16,155 bases of DNA, from positions 1-16,155 of the forward strand of contig SZOR01000093.1 of the NCBI GenBank assembly GCA_030263275.1. Direction: 5' to 3'. Positions 1-6,483 of this stretch are shown here, in pieces. The translations under genes were made by a program, and so were the position numbers. The notes beneath the pieces were generated by a model. That model did not search any database. It was not told the origin of the DNA and worked only from the letters and a program-made list of their open reading frames with translations. The DNA is from DSNY01 sp016861185 (GTDB lineage: Bacteria > Pseudomonadota > Gammaproteobacteria > Burkholderiales > Burkholderiaceae_F). Positions within the stretch are counted from its first letter, which is position 1. Every line of letters begins with the position of its first letter.

Positions 1-522
1 CCAGCGGCTTGCGTGATTCGCCGGTCACGCGGCGGGTAGACCGCGACGCTCAAAGGACTCCCTGGTACAACGCGGGGTAGCGAAAGTTTAGTGCCTGTCC
101 ACGAGGCGCCAGCAAATCTTGCCTGCTACTTGGGCAGAATTTCCAGCGATGGAAACTGGGGAACTGCCTAACCTTGTCTTGCCTTCTCTCGCCTCCAAAG
201 TATGAGCGAAATTCTGCGGCGACGGGTCACAATGATGGTGACAATTTGGCGCGCCTAGGTTAGTGTCCCGGCACAACGTGGGAGCGTTCGGGACCGAGAT
301 CGATCTCGAGAGTGACGCGTTGAGAGATTGGACTAGGTCCAAGTCTTGGGAGGAAGTACTCCAGGCGCGCTAATCATGCGAAGCATGGGCGCAGCCGCTC
401 TTCGATCAAAGCTCGAAGTCCCCTGTGACGGCGAGCCCGTTTGGCCGAAGAGACAAGGAGTCAGGATACTGAAGCAAGGTCTAGCAGACCTTGCTTTTTT
501 TTTGTTCCTTACCCAGCGCTCT
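1..522. other. Region without a convincing gene, rich in short inverted repeats
   Basis: No open frame here looks like a known protein, and codon-position GC bias is much weaker than in the genes to the right. The stretch carries many short perfect inverted repeats: arms 140-145/150-155 around a GCGA loop; 134-143/208-217; 168-174/257-263; 226-230/238-242; the 14-bp palindrome 295-308; 328-333/337-342; 375-379/383-387; 400-405/413-418; and the terminator stem 472-481/487-496. The second and third pairs interleave, so they could not form together without a pseudoknot. The content could be a structured RNA, the end of an acquired segment, or decayed intergenic DNA; the sequence alone does not decide. 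Confidence 0.5.
472..503 (+). terminator. Strong intrinsic terminator, rightward
   Basis: A perfect GC-containing stem (474-481 pairs with 487-494, extended by AA/TT at 472-473 and 495-496) has a 5-nt loop TAGCA and runs straight into nine T residues at 495-503. This is textbook Rho-independent termination for a plus-strand transcript. Read on the minus strand there is no T-tract after the hairpin, so it does not serve the leftward gene ending at 523. No plus-strand gene was recognised upstream, which makes the transcript it ends a puzzle. Confidence 0.85.
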
Positions 523-1212
523 TTAGCTTGCCTGCTGTACGGCGTCGTAGCGCGGGAAGTAGCCCGCGTCGTCGGCGAGCACCGCGAGTCCGTACTTGTC
601 GAGCTTGGCGTCGGTCGAATAGATGTCGATCACGTCGACCTGACCCTGCGCGATCGCCTCGTACGCGAGCCCGTGGTCGATGCCGCGCGGCGGTGCCGGG
701 TCGAGGCCGTACGTGCGCGCGAGCCCGGGCCAGCCGTCGGCGCGACCGAGAAATTCCTGCGACAGCCCGAAGCGCAGCTCTGTATGCGTCTTCAGATCCG
801 AGATGCGCGCGACGCCCTTGGCCTTTGCGTCCGCCGCCCGCATGCCGAGCGCGTACGTGTTGTTGAAGCCGAGCGGGACCGCCGCCGCGAGCCCGAGCGG
901 TGCGAGCTTTGCGTTCAGCTCCGCGAGCGGCGGCACCGCCGGCAGCTTGAGGCTCTCGCGCGCGATCGTCCCCGTGTATTCGGGGTAGATGTCGATGCTG
1001 CCGGTGCGCAGCGCATTCAGCACGATCGCGGTGTTGCCGAGCCCGCGCTGATGCGCCACTTCAGCCTCGCCGGCCGACCGCGCCGCCTGCGCGATGATTT
1101 CGCCGAGGATGTACGACTCGGTGAAGCGCTTGGAGCCGACCTGCAGCGTCGCTGCCGCCGCCGGCAGCGCCGCGACGCACGCGGCAACGAAAAACGCGGT
1201 CAGGCTTTTCAC
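523..1212 (-). CDS. Glycine betaine/osmoprotectant ABC transporter substrate-binding protein, C-terminally truncated
   Basis: A 229-residue periplasmic binding protein of the ProX/OpuC/OsmF class, which captures glycine betaine, choline or similar quaternary amines for an ABC importer. It starts at GTG, 6 nt after a perfect AAAGGAGG, with a signal peptide (residues 1-20, cleavage near AAA/ATL). Family motifs visible are VGSKRFTESYILGE, GLGNTAIVLNAL, DIYPEYTG, LSQEFLGRADGWPGLA and VDVIDIYSTDAKL. The similarity runs to FPRYDAV and then ends in QQAS and a stop. From general knowledge, family members are near 300 residues and continue from this point for about 60 residues, so the second lobe is incomplete and the protein is probably non-functional. 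Permease and ATPase genes expected downstream are absent. Confidence 0.85.
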   Translation of the reverse strand: MKSLTAFFVAACVAALPAAAATLQVGSKRFTESYILGEIIAQAARSAGEAEVAHQRGLGNTAIVLNALRTGSIDIYPEYTGTIARESLKLPAVPPLAELNAKLAPLGLAAAVPLGFNNTYALGMRAADAKAKGVARISDLKTHTELRFGLSQEFLGRADGWPGLARTYGLDPAPPRGIDHGLAYEAIAQGQVDVIDIYSTDAKLDKYGLAVLADDAGYFPRYDAVQQAS

Positions 1213-1218
1213 CGGGAG

Positions 1219-1226
1219 CCTCCTTT
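1219..1226 (-). promoter_or_regulatory. Shine-Dalgarno fixing the GTG start of the binding protein
   Basis: On the minus strand the sequence reads AAAGGAGG, followed by a 6-nt spacer and GTG at 1212-1210. This supports the GTG start directly in front of a good signal peptide. Confidence 0.75.
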
Positions 1227-1333
1227 CGGAAGCCGGGCGAACCGAGAAACCGGTGCGGCCGGGTCGGGGCGATCCTGCGGGGCGCGCGGCGCCGGGGCAA
1301 TCCCATGAATCGCGCAGGCGCGCGGTGCAACGA

Positions 1334-1858
1334 ATGGAAACGATCGCGCCGTTGACAGCGCAAGCGGCAAAGCGGATCGTGATCGCCGTGATCCGTTTCG
1401 GCCCATCGATGCTCGTGGTGCTCGCCGCCGCGCTCGCGGCGCCGCAGGCGGCGTTCGCGCAGCCTTACAAATGGGTCGACGAGCGCGGTGTGGTCAACTA
1501 CGGCGACGCGCCGCCTGCCAATGCGAAGAACGTCCGCCGGCTCGACGCGGCGAGCGCGCCGCTCAGCATCGTGCCGGGGCTTGCGCGCGAGGTGATCGAG
1601 CGCGAGAGCGAAAGGACGCTGCAGGCGCAGCTCGCCGAACTGCAGCGCGAAGTCGAGGAACTTCGCGCCCGGGCCTCGGCGCCGGTGGTCGTGCCGGTGC
1701 CGGTGGTCCACGAGTCGCCGGTCATCGTCGCTCACCCGCTGCGGCTGCACGGGCACCGCTTCGACAAGACGCATCCGCACCCGCCGCGCGATGCGCCGGT
1801 ACGCGGCCGGCCGGTGCAGCGGTTGCCGGCGGCGATGCGGGCGGATCTGCCCGGTTAG
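1334..1858 (+). CDS. DUF4124 domain-containing secreted protein
   Basis: A small exported protein of unknown function (174 residues from ATG 1334). The DUF4124 signature YKWVDERGVVNYGDAPP follows directly after a signal peptide ending AAFA/QP. It is followed by a charged segment likely to form a coiled coil (EVIERESERTLQAQLAELQR onward to about residue 115) and a Pro/His/Arg-rich tail. DUF4124 proteins are common in beta- and gammaproteobacteria and are presumed to be envelope proteins. The start is uncertain. No good Shine-Dalgarno precedes 1334; GTG 1388 would give a compact signal peptide with one Arg, and ATG 1409 would leave a signal peptide with no basic residue. The gene is divergent from the binding protein and convergent with mmsA. 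Confidence 0.75.
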   Translation: METIAPLTAQAAKRIVIAVIRFGPSMLVVLAAALAAPQAAFAQPYKWVDERGVVNYGDAPPANAKNVRRLDAASAPLSIVPGLAREVIERESERTLQAQLAELQREVEELRARASAPVVVPVPVVHESPVIVAHPLRLHGHRFDKTHPHPPRDAPVRGRPVQRLPAAMRADLPG

Positions 1859-1948
1859 GCCGCCGGCGCGGCAAACCTGCCTTCGCTCCTGGGTCGACGG
1901 GACGACGACGTTAGCTACGCGCCGCGCGCTTGCTCGCGGACCAGAGCG

Positions 1949-3463
1949 TCACTTCGCCGTCGGCATCACGAACTCGGCGCCCTTGGCGATCGAGCCCGGC
2001 CAGCGCTGCAGCACGGCCTTGTACTTGGTGTAGAAGCGCACGCCTTCCATGCCGTAGGCGTGCGTATCGCCGAACAGGCTGCGCTTCCAGCCGCCGAACG
2101 AGTAGAAGGCCATCGGCACCGGAATCGGCACGTTGACGCCGACCATGCCGACCTGGATGCGGCGGACGAACTCGCGCGCGGTATTGCCGTCGGCGCTGAA
2201 CAGCGCCACGCCGTTGCCGTATTCGTGCGCATTGACGAGATCCACGGCCGACGCGAAGTCCGGCACGCGCACGACCGACAGCACCGGGCCGAAGATCTCC
2301 TCCTTGTAGATGCGCATCGACGGCTGCACGCGATCGAAGAGGCAGCCTCCGAGGAAGAAGCCGCGCTCGCGGCCCGGCACCTTGAGGCCGCGCCCGTCGA
2401 CGACGAGCTGCGCGCCTTCTTCGACGCCGAGATCGACGTAGCCCTTGACCTTCGCGTGATGCTGCGCGGTCACGAGCGGCCCCATCTCGGAGCTCTTGTC
2501 GAGGCCGTCGCCGACCTTGAGCGCTTTCACGCGCGGCGCCAGCCGCTGCACCAGCTCGTCGGCCACGCGACCGACGGCGACCGCGACCGAGATCGCCATG
2601 CAGCGTTCGCCCGCGGAGCCGTAGGCCGAGCCGATCAGCGCGTCGACCGCCTGGTCGAGATCCGCGTCGGGCATCACGACCATGTGGTTCTTCGCTCCCC
2701 CCAACGCCTGCACGCGCTTGCCTTGGCGGCCGCCTTCGTCGTGGATGTACCGGGCGATCGGCGTGGAGCCGACGAAACTCACCGCCGCGATGTCCGGGTG
2801 ATGCAGCAGCGCGTCGACCGCAACCTTGTCGCCCTGCACGACGTTGAACACGCCGTCGGGCAGCCCGGCCTGCTTCAGCAGCTCGGCCATCAGCAGCGAC
2901 GGCGACGGATCGCGTTCGGACGGCTTCAGCACGAAGGTGTTGCCGGCGGCGAGCGCGATCGGGAACATCCACATCGGCACCATGCACGGGAAGTTGAACG
3001 GCGTGATGCCCGCGCACACGCCGAGCGGCTGGCGCAACGAGAACTGGTCGATCCCGGTCGAGACCTGCTCGGAGTACTCGCCCTTCAGCAGGTGCGGGAT
3101 GCCGGTCGCGAACTCGACCACCTCGATGCCGCGCACGACCTCGCCCTTGGCGTCGTCGAACACCTTGCCGTGCTCGAGGGTGATCAGCCGCGCCAGCTCG
3201 TCGTGGTGCTTCTCCAGCAGCTCCTTGAACCTGAACAAGACGCGCGCGCGCCGCAGCGCCGGCGTGTCGGCCCAGGCCGGGAAGGCCTTCTTCGCGGCCT
3301 GCACGGCGGCATCGACCGTCGCGGCGTCGGCCAGCCGCACCAGCCCGCTCACTTCGCCGGTGGCGGGGTTGAAGACTTCGCCGGTGCGTGCCGCCGTCCC
3401 GGCGACGCGGCTGCCGGCGATCCAGTGGGTGATGTCGTTCAGGGTCTGTTCGGTCTTGCCCAT
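1949..3463 (-). CDS. mmsA: Methylmalonate-semialdehyde dehydrogenase (CoA-acylating)
   Basis: A 504-residue cytosolic aldehyde dehydrogenase of the MmsA class. It oxidises methylmalonate or malonate semialdehyde with NAD and CoA to propionyl- or acetyl-CoA, releasing CO2, in valine, inositol and beta-alanine catabolism. Visible features are the PFNFP motif (Asn157, oxyanion), LKPSERDP, the cofactor segment FVGSTPIARYI, QALGGAKNH, the catalytic Cys288 in GSAGERCMA, and EEIFGPVL. Length is normal for the family. I chose the start at MGKTEQ rather than the ATG nine codons upstream, because GAGGA lies just before it and it matches the usual MmsA N-terminus. A natural partner, the aminotransferase at 14679-16016, lies about 11 kb away. 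The gene is divergent from gspA with 77 bp between starts. Confidence 0.95.
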   Translation of the reverse strand: MGKTEQTLNDITHWIAGSRVAGTAARTGEVFNPATGEVSGLVRLADAATVDAAVQAAKKAFPAWADTPALRRARVLFRFKELLEKHHDELARLITLEHGKVFDDAKGEVVRGIEVVEFATGIPHLLKGEYSEQVSTGIDQFSLRQPLGVCAGITPFNFPCMVPMWMFPIALAAGNTFVLKPSERDPSPSLLMAELLKQAGLPDGVFNVVQGDKVAVDALLHHPDIAAVSFVGSTPIARYIHDEGGRQGKRVQALGGAKNHMVVMPDADLDQAVDALIGSAYGSAGERCMAISVAVAVGRVADELVQRLAPRVKALKVGDGLDKSSEMGPLVTAQHHAKVKGYVDLGVEEGAQLVVDGRGLKVPGRERGFFLGGCLFDRVQPSMRIYKEEIFGPVLSVVRVPDFASAVDLVNAHEYGNGVALFSADGNTAREFVRRIQVGMVGVNVPIPVPMAFYSFGGWKRSLFGDTHAYGMEGVRFYTKYKAVLQRWPGSIAKGAEFVMPTAK

Positions 3464-3540
3464 GGCGTCCTCGCTCTTCCAAGCCTGCATTCTGCTCCAT
3501 CTCGCGGCGCCGGCACTCCCGCGCGTATGCTTTGCGCCGT

Positions 3541-5232
3541 ATGTACGCGCGCTACTTCGGACTGAAGCAACCGCCGTTTTCGATCGCGCCGGACCCGCGC
3601 TACCTCTTCATGAGCGAGCGGCACCGCGAGGCGCTCGCGCATCTGCTGTACGGCGTGCGCGGCGGCGGCGGCTTCGTCCTGCTGACGGGTGAAGTCGGCA
3701 CCGGCAAGACGACGGTGTGCCGCTGCTTCCTCGAGCAGATCCCCAAGCGCTGCAACGTCGCCTACATCTTCAATCCCAAGCTGACCGTCGAGGAGCTGCT
3801 CCGTACGGTGTGCACGGAATTTCGCATTCCGTATGAGCATGTCGGGCCGGGCGCGCCGACCGTGAAGGACTACGTCGACGCGCTCAACGAGTTCCTGCTG
3901 CGCACGCATGCGGTCGGCCAGAACAACGTGCTGATCATCGACGAGGCGCAGAACCTTTCTGCCGACGTGCTCGAGCAGCTTCGCCTGCTGACCAACCTCG
4001 AAACCAACGAGCGCAAGCTGCTGCAGATCGTCCTGATCGGCCAGCCCGAGCTGCGCGCGCTGCTCGCCCGGCCGGAGTTGCGCCAGCTCGCGCAGCGCGT
4101 GATCGCGCGCTACCACCTGGGTGCGCTGTCGGACGCGGAGACGACGCAGTACGTGCGCCACCGGCTCGCGGTGGCGGGCCTGACGCAGGCGCTGCCGTTT
4201 GACGCGGCGGCGCTGCGGCGCCTCGTGCATTACTCGCGCGGCGTACCCCGCCGCATCAACCTGCTCGCCGATCGCGCGCTGCTCGGCGCCTACGCGAAGG
4301 GCCAGGCGGTCGTCGATCGCCGCATCATGGAGGCGGCGGCGCGCGAGGTGCTCGACGCGCCCGATCTGGCGGCGGTGCGGCGCAAGCGCTACGAGCGCGC
4401 GGCACTGCTCGGCGGCGGCGCGGCCGCCGGCGCGCTGCTGGTCGGCGCGATCGCGCTCTTCGTCGATCGGAACGCACCCGGCACGACGACCGCCGAGCCG
4501 GCCGCGACGATCGCCGCCGCGTCCGGCGCACCGCCGGCGTCGCTCGCGATGTCGCCCGCCGTCGCCAGCCCCGTGTCTGCGGCGGCCGGTGCGGCCAACT
4601 CCGCCTCCGCCGAACCCCCTGTCTTCGACCTGGCGACCGGATTCGCGTCGCTCGTCGGCAACGAACGGCAGGTGTGGCGCGAACTCGCGCAGGCCTGGCA
4701 CGTCGGCGCCGGCGACGGCGATCCCTGCACGGCGGCGTACAAGCAGCAGATCCATTGCTACCGCAGCGGCGCGGCCACGCTCGCGCTGATCCGCCAGCTC
4801 GACCGCCCCGGCGTGCTCACGCTGCGCGACGGCGGCAACCGCGCGGCGCACGCGCTGCTCGTCGGACTGTCGGAGAAAAACGCGACACTGCGCATCGGCG
4901 GTGTGGCGCACGACGTGCCGCTCGTTGCGCTCGCCGACTACTGGCGCGGCGAGTACGCGACCTTCTGGCGCGCGCCGCCCGGCTACACGGGCACGATCAG
5001 CAGCAGCCGCTCCGGCTCGGCCGCGCGCTGGCTCGCGCTGCAACTGGCCACCGTGCGCGGCGATGCGCGGCCGGTCGGCGATCGACTCGACGATGCGACG
5101 CTCAAAGGCTGGATCCATGCCTTCCAGCTCACGCAGGGCCTGCCGTCCGACGGTGTGGCCGGGCCGATCACGCTGATGCAGTTGAATCGGGCGATCGGCA
5201 TCGAAGAACCTCGTCTTTCAAGCGGGAAGTAG
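3541..5232 (+). CDS. gspA: GspA/ExeA-type ATPase with peptidoglycan-binding domain
   Basis: A 563-residue inner-membrane protein of the ExeA/GspA family, which with GspB helps the type II secretion secretin assemble through peptidoglycan. The N-terminal AAA ATPase (about 1-270) begins MYARYFGLKQPPFSIAPDPR, with Walker A GEVGTGKT (50-57) and Walker B VLIIDEAQ (130-137). A single membrane span follows at about 287-308, then an Ala/Pro-rich linker. Residues about 378-480 look like the C39-peptidase-like domain often found in these proteins (C396, C406, H437 in AAHALLVGL); activity is not established. A peptidoglycan_binding_1 domain occupies about 505-552. ATG 3541 matches the family N-terminus; an in-frame TTG at 3532 is unlikely. 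No clear Shine-Dalgarno is seen. The gene is followed immediately by gspB. Confidence 0.9.
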   Translation: MYARYFGLKQPPFSIAPDPRYLFMSERHREALAHLLYGVRGGGGFVLLTGEVGTGKTTVCRCFLEQIPKRCNVAYIFNPKLTVEELLRTVCTEFRIPYEHVGPGAPTVKDYVDALNEFLLRTHAVGQNNVLIIDEAQNLSADVLEQLRLLTNLETNERKLLQIVLIGQPELRALLARPELRQLAQRVIARYHLGALSDAETTQYVRHRLAVAGLTQALPFDAAALRRLVHYSRGVPRRINLLADRALLGAYAKGQAVVDRRIMEAAAREVLDAPDLAAVRRKRYERAALLGGGAAAGALLVGAIALFVDRNAPGTTTAEPAATIAAASGAPPASLAMSPAVASPVSAAAGAANSASAEPPVFDLATGFASLVGNERQVWRELAQAWHVGAGDGDPCTAAYKQQIHCYRSGAATLALIRQLDRPGVLTLRDGGNRAAHALLVGLSEKNATLRIGGVAHDVPLVALADYWRGEYATFWRAPPGYTGTISSSRSGSAARWLALQLATVRGDARPVGDRLDDATLKGWIHAFQLTQGLPSDGVAGPITLMQLNRAIGIEEPRLSSGK

Positions 5233-5233
5233 C

Positions 5234-5872
5234 GTGTCCCTGATCCTCGACGCCTTGCGCAAGGCCGACGCGGAACGCGAACGCGGCGCGGTGCCCGGCC
5301 TGCACGCGCAGCCGGCGCCACCGCTCTCGGTCGAGCCGCCGGCGCCGGCGCAGTCGCGGCCGGTGCTGTGGATCGTGATCGGCGCGGCCGTGGGGCTGGC
5401 TTCCGCGTTCAGCGTGTACTTTGCCGGCCGCGAGCCTCAACCCGTGCCCGGGGCGGCGACGGCGGTCGCGGAGCCGCCCGCCGCAACCGTCACGGAACCG
5501 ATTGCGCCGCACGCGACCCCGCCCGCGCCGGTGGCTGCGCCGGCGCCATGGCCCGCAAAGGACAGCCGCAGCGCCGCGAGGCCCGTGGCGCCCGCGGACG
5601 CGCGCGCCGGCTCGAAGACGGAAGCCGCCGCAGGCGCAGCGCCGCCACCGATCGCCCGCGAGCAGCTTCCAGCCGATCTGCGCGCCGAACTGCCGCCGCT
5701 CGCCGTCGGCGGGTCGATGTACTCGACGACGCCGGCCAACCGCACGCTGATCATCGACGGCCGGCTTTACCGTGAAGGCGACCAGGTTGCGGCCGGTCTG
5801 ACGCTCGAAGAGATCGGCCTGAGATCGGCCGTGCTCGGGTACAAGGGGCATCGCTTCGAGATCCGTTTCTGA
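5234..5872 (+). CDS. gspB: General secretion pathway protein GspB
   Basis: A 212-residue partner of GspA/ExeA. The N-terminal cytoplasmic signature MSLILDALRKADAERERG is characteristic of GspB/ExeB. One membrane span follows at about 43-64, then a long Pro/Ala-rich periplasmic linker (about 65-145) with several PP pairs and a PPP at 137-139. The C-terminal T2SSB-type domain (about 150-212) contains SMYSTTPANRTLIIDGRLYR and ends YKGHRFEIRF. The GTG start lies 1 nt after the gspA stop, so translation is probably coupled. The two proteins are expected to form an inner-membrane complex that binds peptidoglycan and places the secretin. No other gsp genes are in this window, so the pair is an orphan locus here. 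Confidence 0.9.
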   Translation: MSLILDALRKADAERERGAVPGLHAQPAPPLSVEPPAPAQSRPVLWIVIGAAVGLASAFSVYFAGREPQPVPGAATAVAEPPAATVTEPIAPHATPPAPVAAPAPWPAKDSRSAARPVAPADARAGSKTEAAAGAAPPPIAREQLPADLRAELPPLAVGGSMYSTTPANRTLIIDGRLYREGDQVAAGLTLEEIGLRSAVLGYKGHRFEIRF

Positions 5873-5903
5873 GCGCGGCGCAACGACGGCGAGAGGTGCG
5901 ACG

Positions 5904-6479
5904 ATGAACGCGGCCGAACTGCGCACGGGGACCGTGCTTCGCTTCGAAGGCGAGTTCTATCGGGTCATCGATGCGTCGTTTCACGCGGGCGGCGGACAGC
6001 TCGGCGGTGTGGTGCACGCGAAGCTGCTGAACCTGCGAACGCGCGGCGCGATCGAACGCCGCTTCCGGCCGGACGAGCGGCTCGAGCCGGTCGACGTCGA
6101 CCGCGCGCGCTGGCAGTTCATCTACGCGGACGGCGACGATTACTACTTCATGAACCCGGAGAACTTCGAGCAGGTGCCGATCCCGGGCGCGATGCTCGGC
6201 GCCGCCCGCGCGTTCGTTCACGCGGGCATGGAAGTGGCGGTCGAAAGCTTCGAGGGCCGGCCGCTGTACGTCGTGCTGCCCGACGCGGTCGAGCTGCGGG
6301 TGGCCGAAACCGCCGAGCCCATGCACCAGCGCGACACCAGCGCGATGAAGACGGCCAAGCTCGACAACGGCATGGAAGTGCTCGTGCCGCTGTTCATCAA
6401 GACCGGCGATCTGGTGCGCGTGGACACGGCAACCGGCAAGTATCTGGAGCGGGCGAAAGCGAAGGGCGGGTCGGCCTGA
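5904..6479 (+). CDS. Elongation factor P-like protein with unmodifiable tip loop
   Basis: A 191-residue EF-P family protein. Canonical EF-P binds the ribosome between the P and E sites and relieves stalling at polyproline. The three-domain outline is intact: a KOW-like N-domain (ELRTGTVLRFEGEFYRV), an OB domain with WQFIYADGDDYYFMNPENFE, and a C-terminal OB domain with RDTSAMKTAKLDNGMEVLVP and DTATGKYLER. In E. coli the tip loop carries the modified Lys34 and in EarP-type bacteria a rhamnosylated Arg32. Here the loop reads SFHAGGGQLGGVVHAK, with no Lys or Arg between R20 and K40. This points to a paralogue without the usual modification rather than the housekeeping EF-P. A GAGAGG lies upstream of the start. 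The gene sits 31 nt after gspB and probably shares its transcript. Confidence 0.88.
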   Translation: MNAAELRTGTVLRFEGEFYRVIDASFHAGGGQLGGVVHAKLLNLRTRGAIERRFRPDERLEPVDVDRARWQFIYADGDDYYFMNPENFEQVPIPGAMLGAARAFVHAGMEVAVESFEGRPLYVVLPDAVELRVAETAEPMHQRDTSAMKTAKLDNGMEVLVPLFIKTGDLVRVDTATGKYLERAKAKGGSA

Positions 6480-6483
6480 TCGC

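Noticed and set aside
3..80. Possible last 25 codons of a plus-strand gene entering from the left edge, ending at TAG 78-80
   Set aside because: Third positions are somewhat GC-rich, but the piece is too short to identify and another frame is also open at the edge.
88..342. 84-residue open frame on the minus strand in the gene-less region
   Set aside because: No recognisable motif, no convincing Shine-Dalgarno and no GC-biased third positions like the real genes; it overlaps several inverted repeats.
1..522. Integron attC site, tmRNA, RNase P RNA or tRNA
   Set aside because: I looked for the conserved cores (attC R boxes, CCA end with T-loop, RNase P signature) and saw none.
1352..1357. TTGACA as a -35 box inside the start region of the DUF4124 gene
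   Set aside because: The hexamer 17 nt downstream (GATCGT) is not a credible -10, so this was left out of the features.
3526..3531. TATGCT as a -10 box that would make the gspA mRNA leaderless
   Set aside because: No acceptable -35 at the right distance, and such hexamers are not significant alone.
2060..3565. 501-residue open frame antisense to mmsA
   Set aside because: Arg/His/Asp-rich composition typical of the shadow of a high-GC gene; mmsA on the other strand is unmistakable.
3439..5118. 559-residue minus-strand open frame opposite gspA
   Set aside because: Arg/Ala-rich shadow with no domain; gspA has intact Walker motifs on the plus strand.
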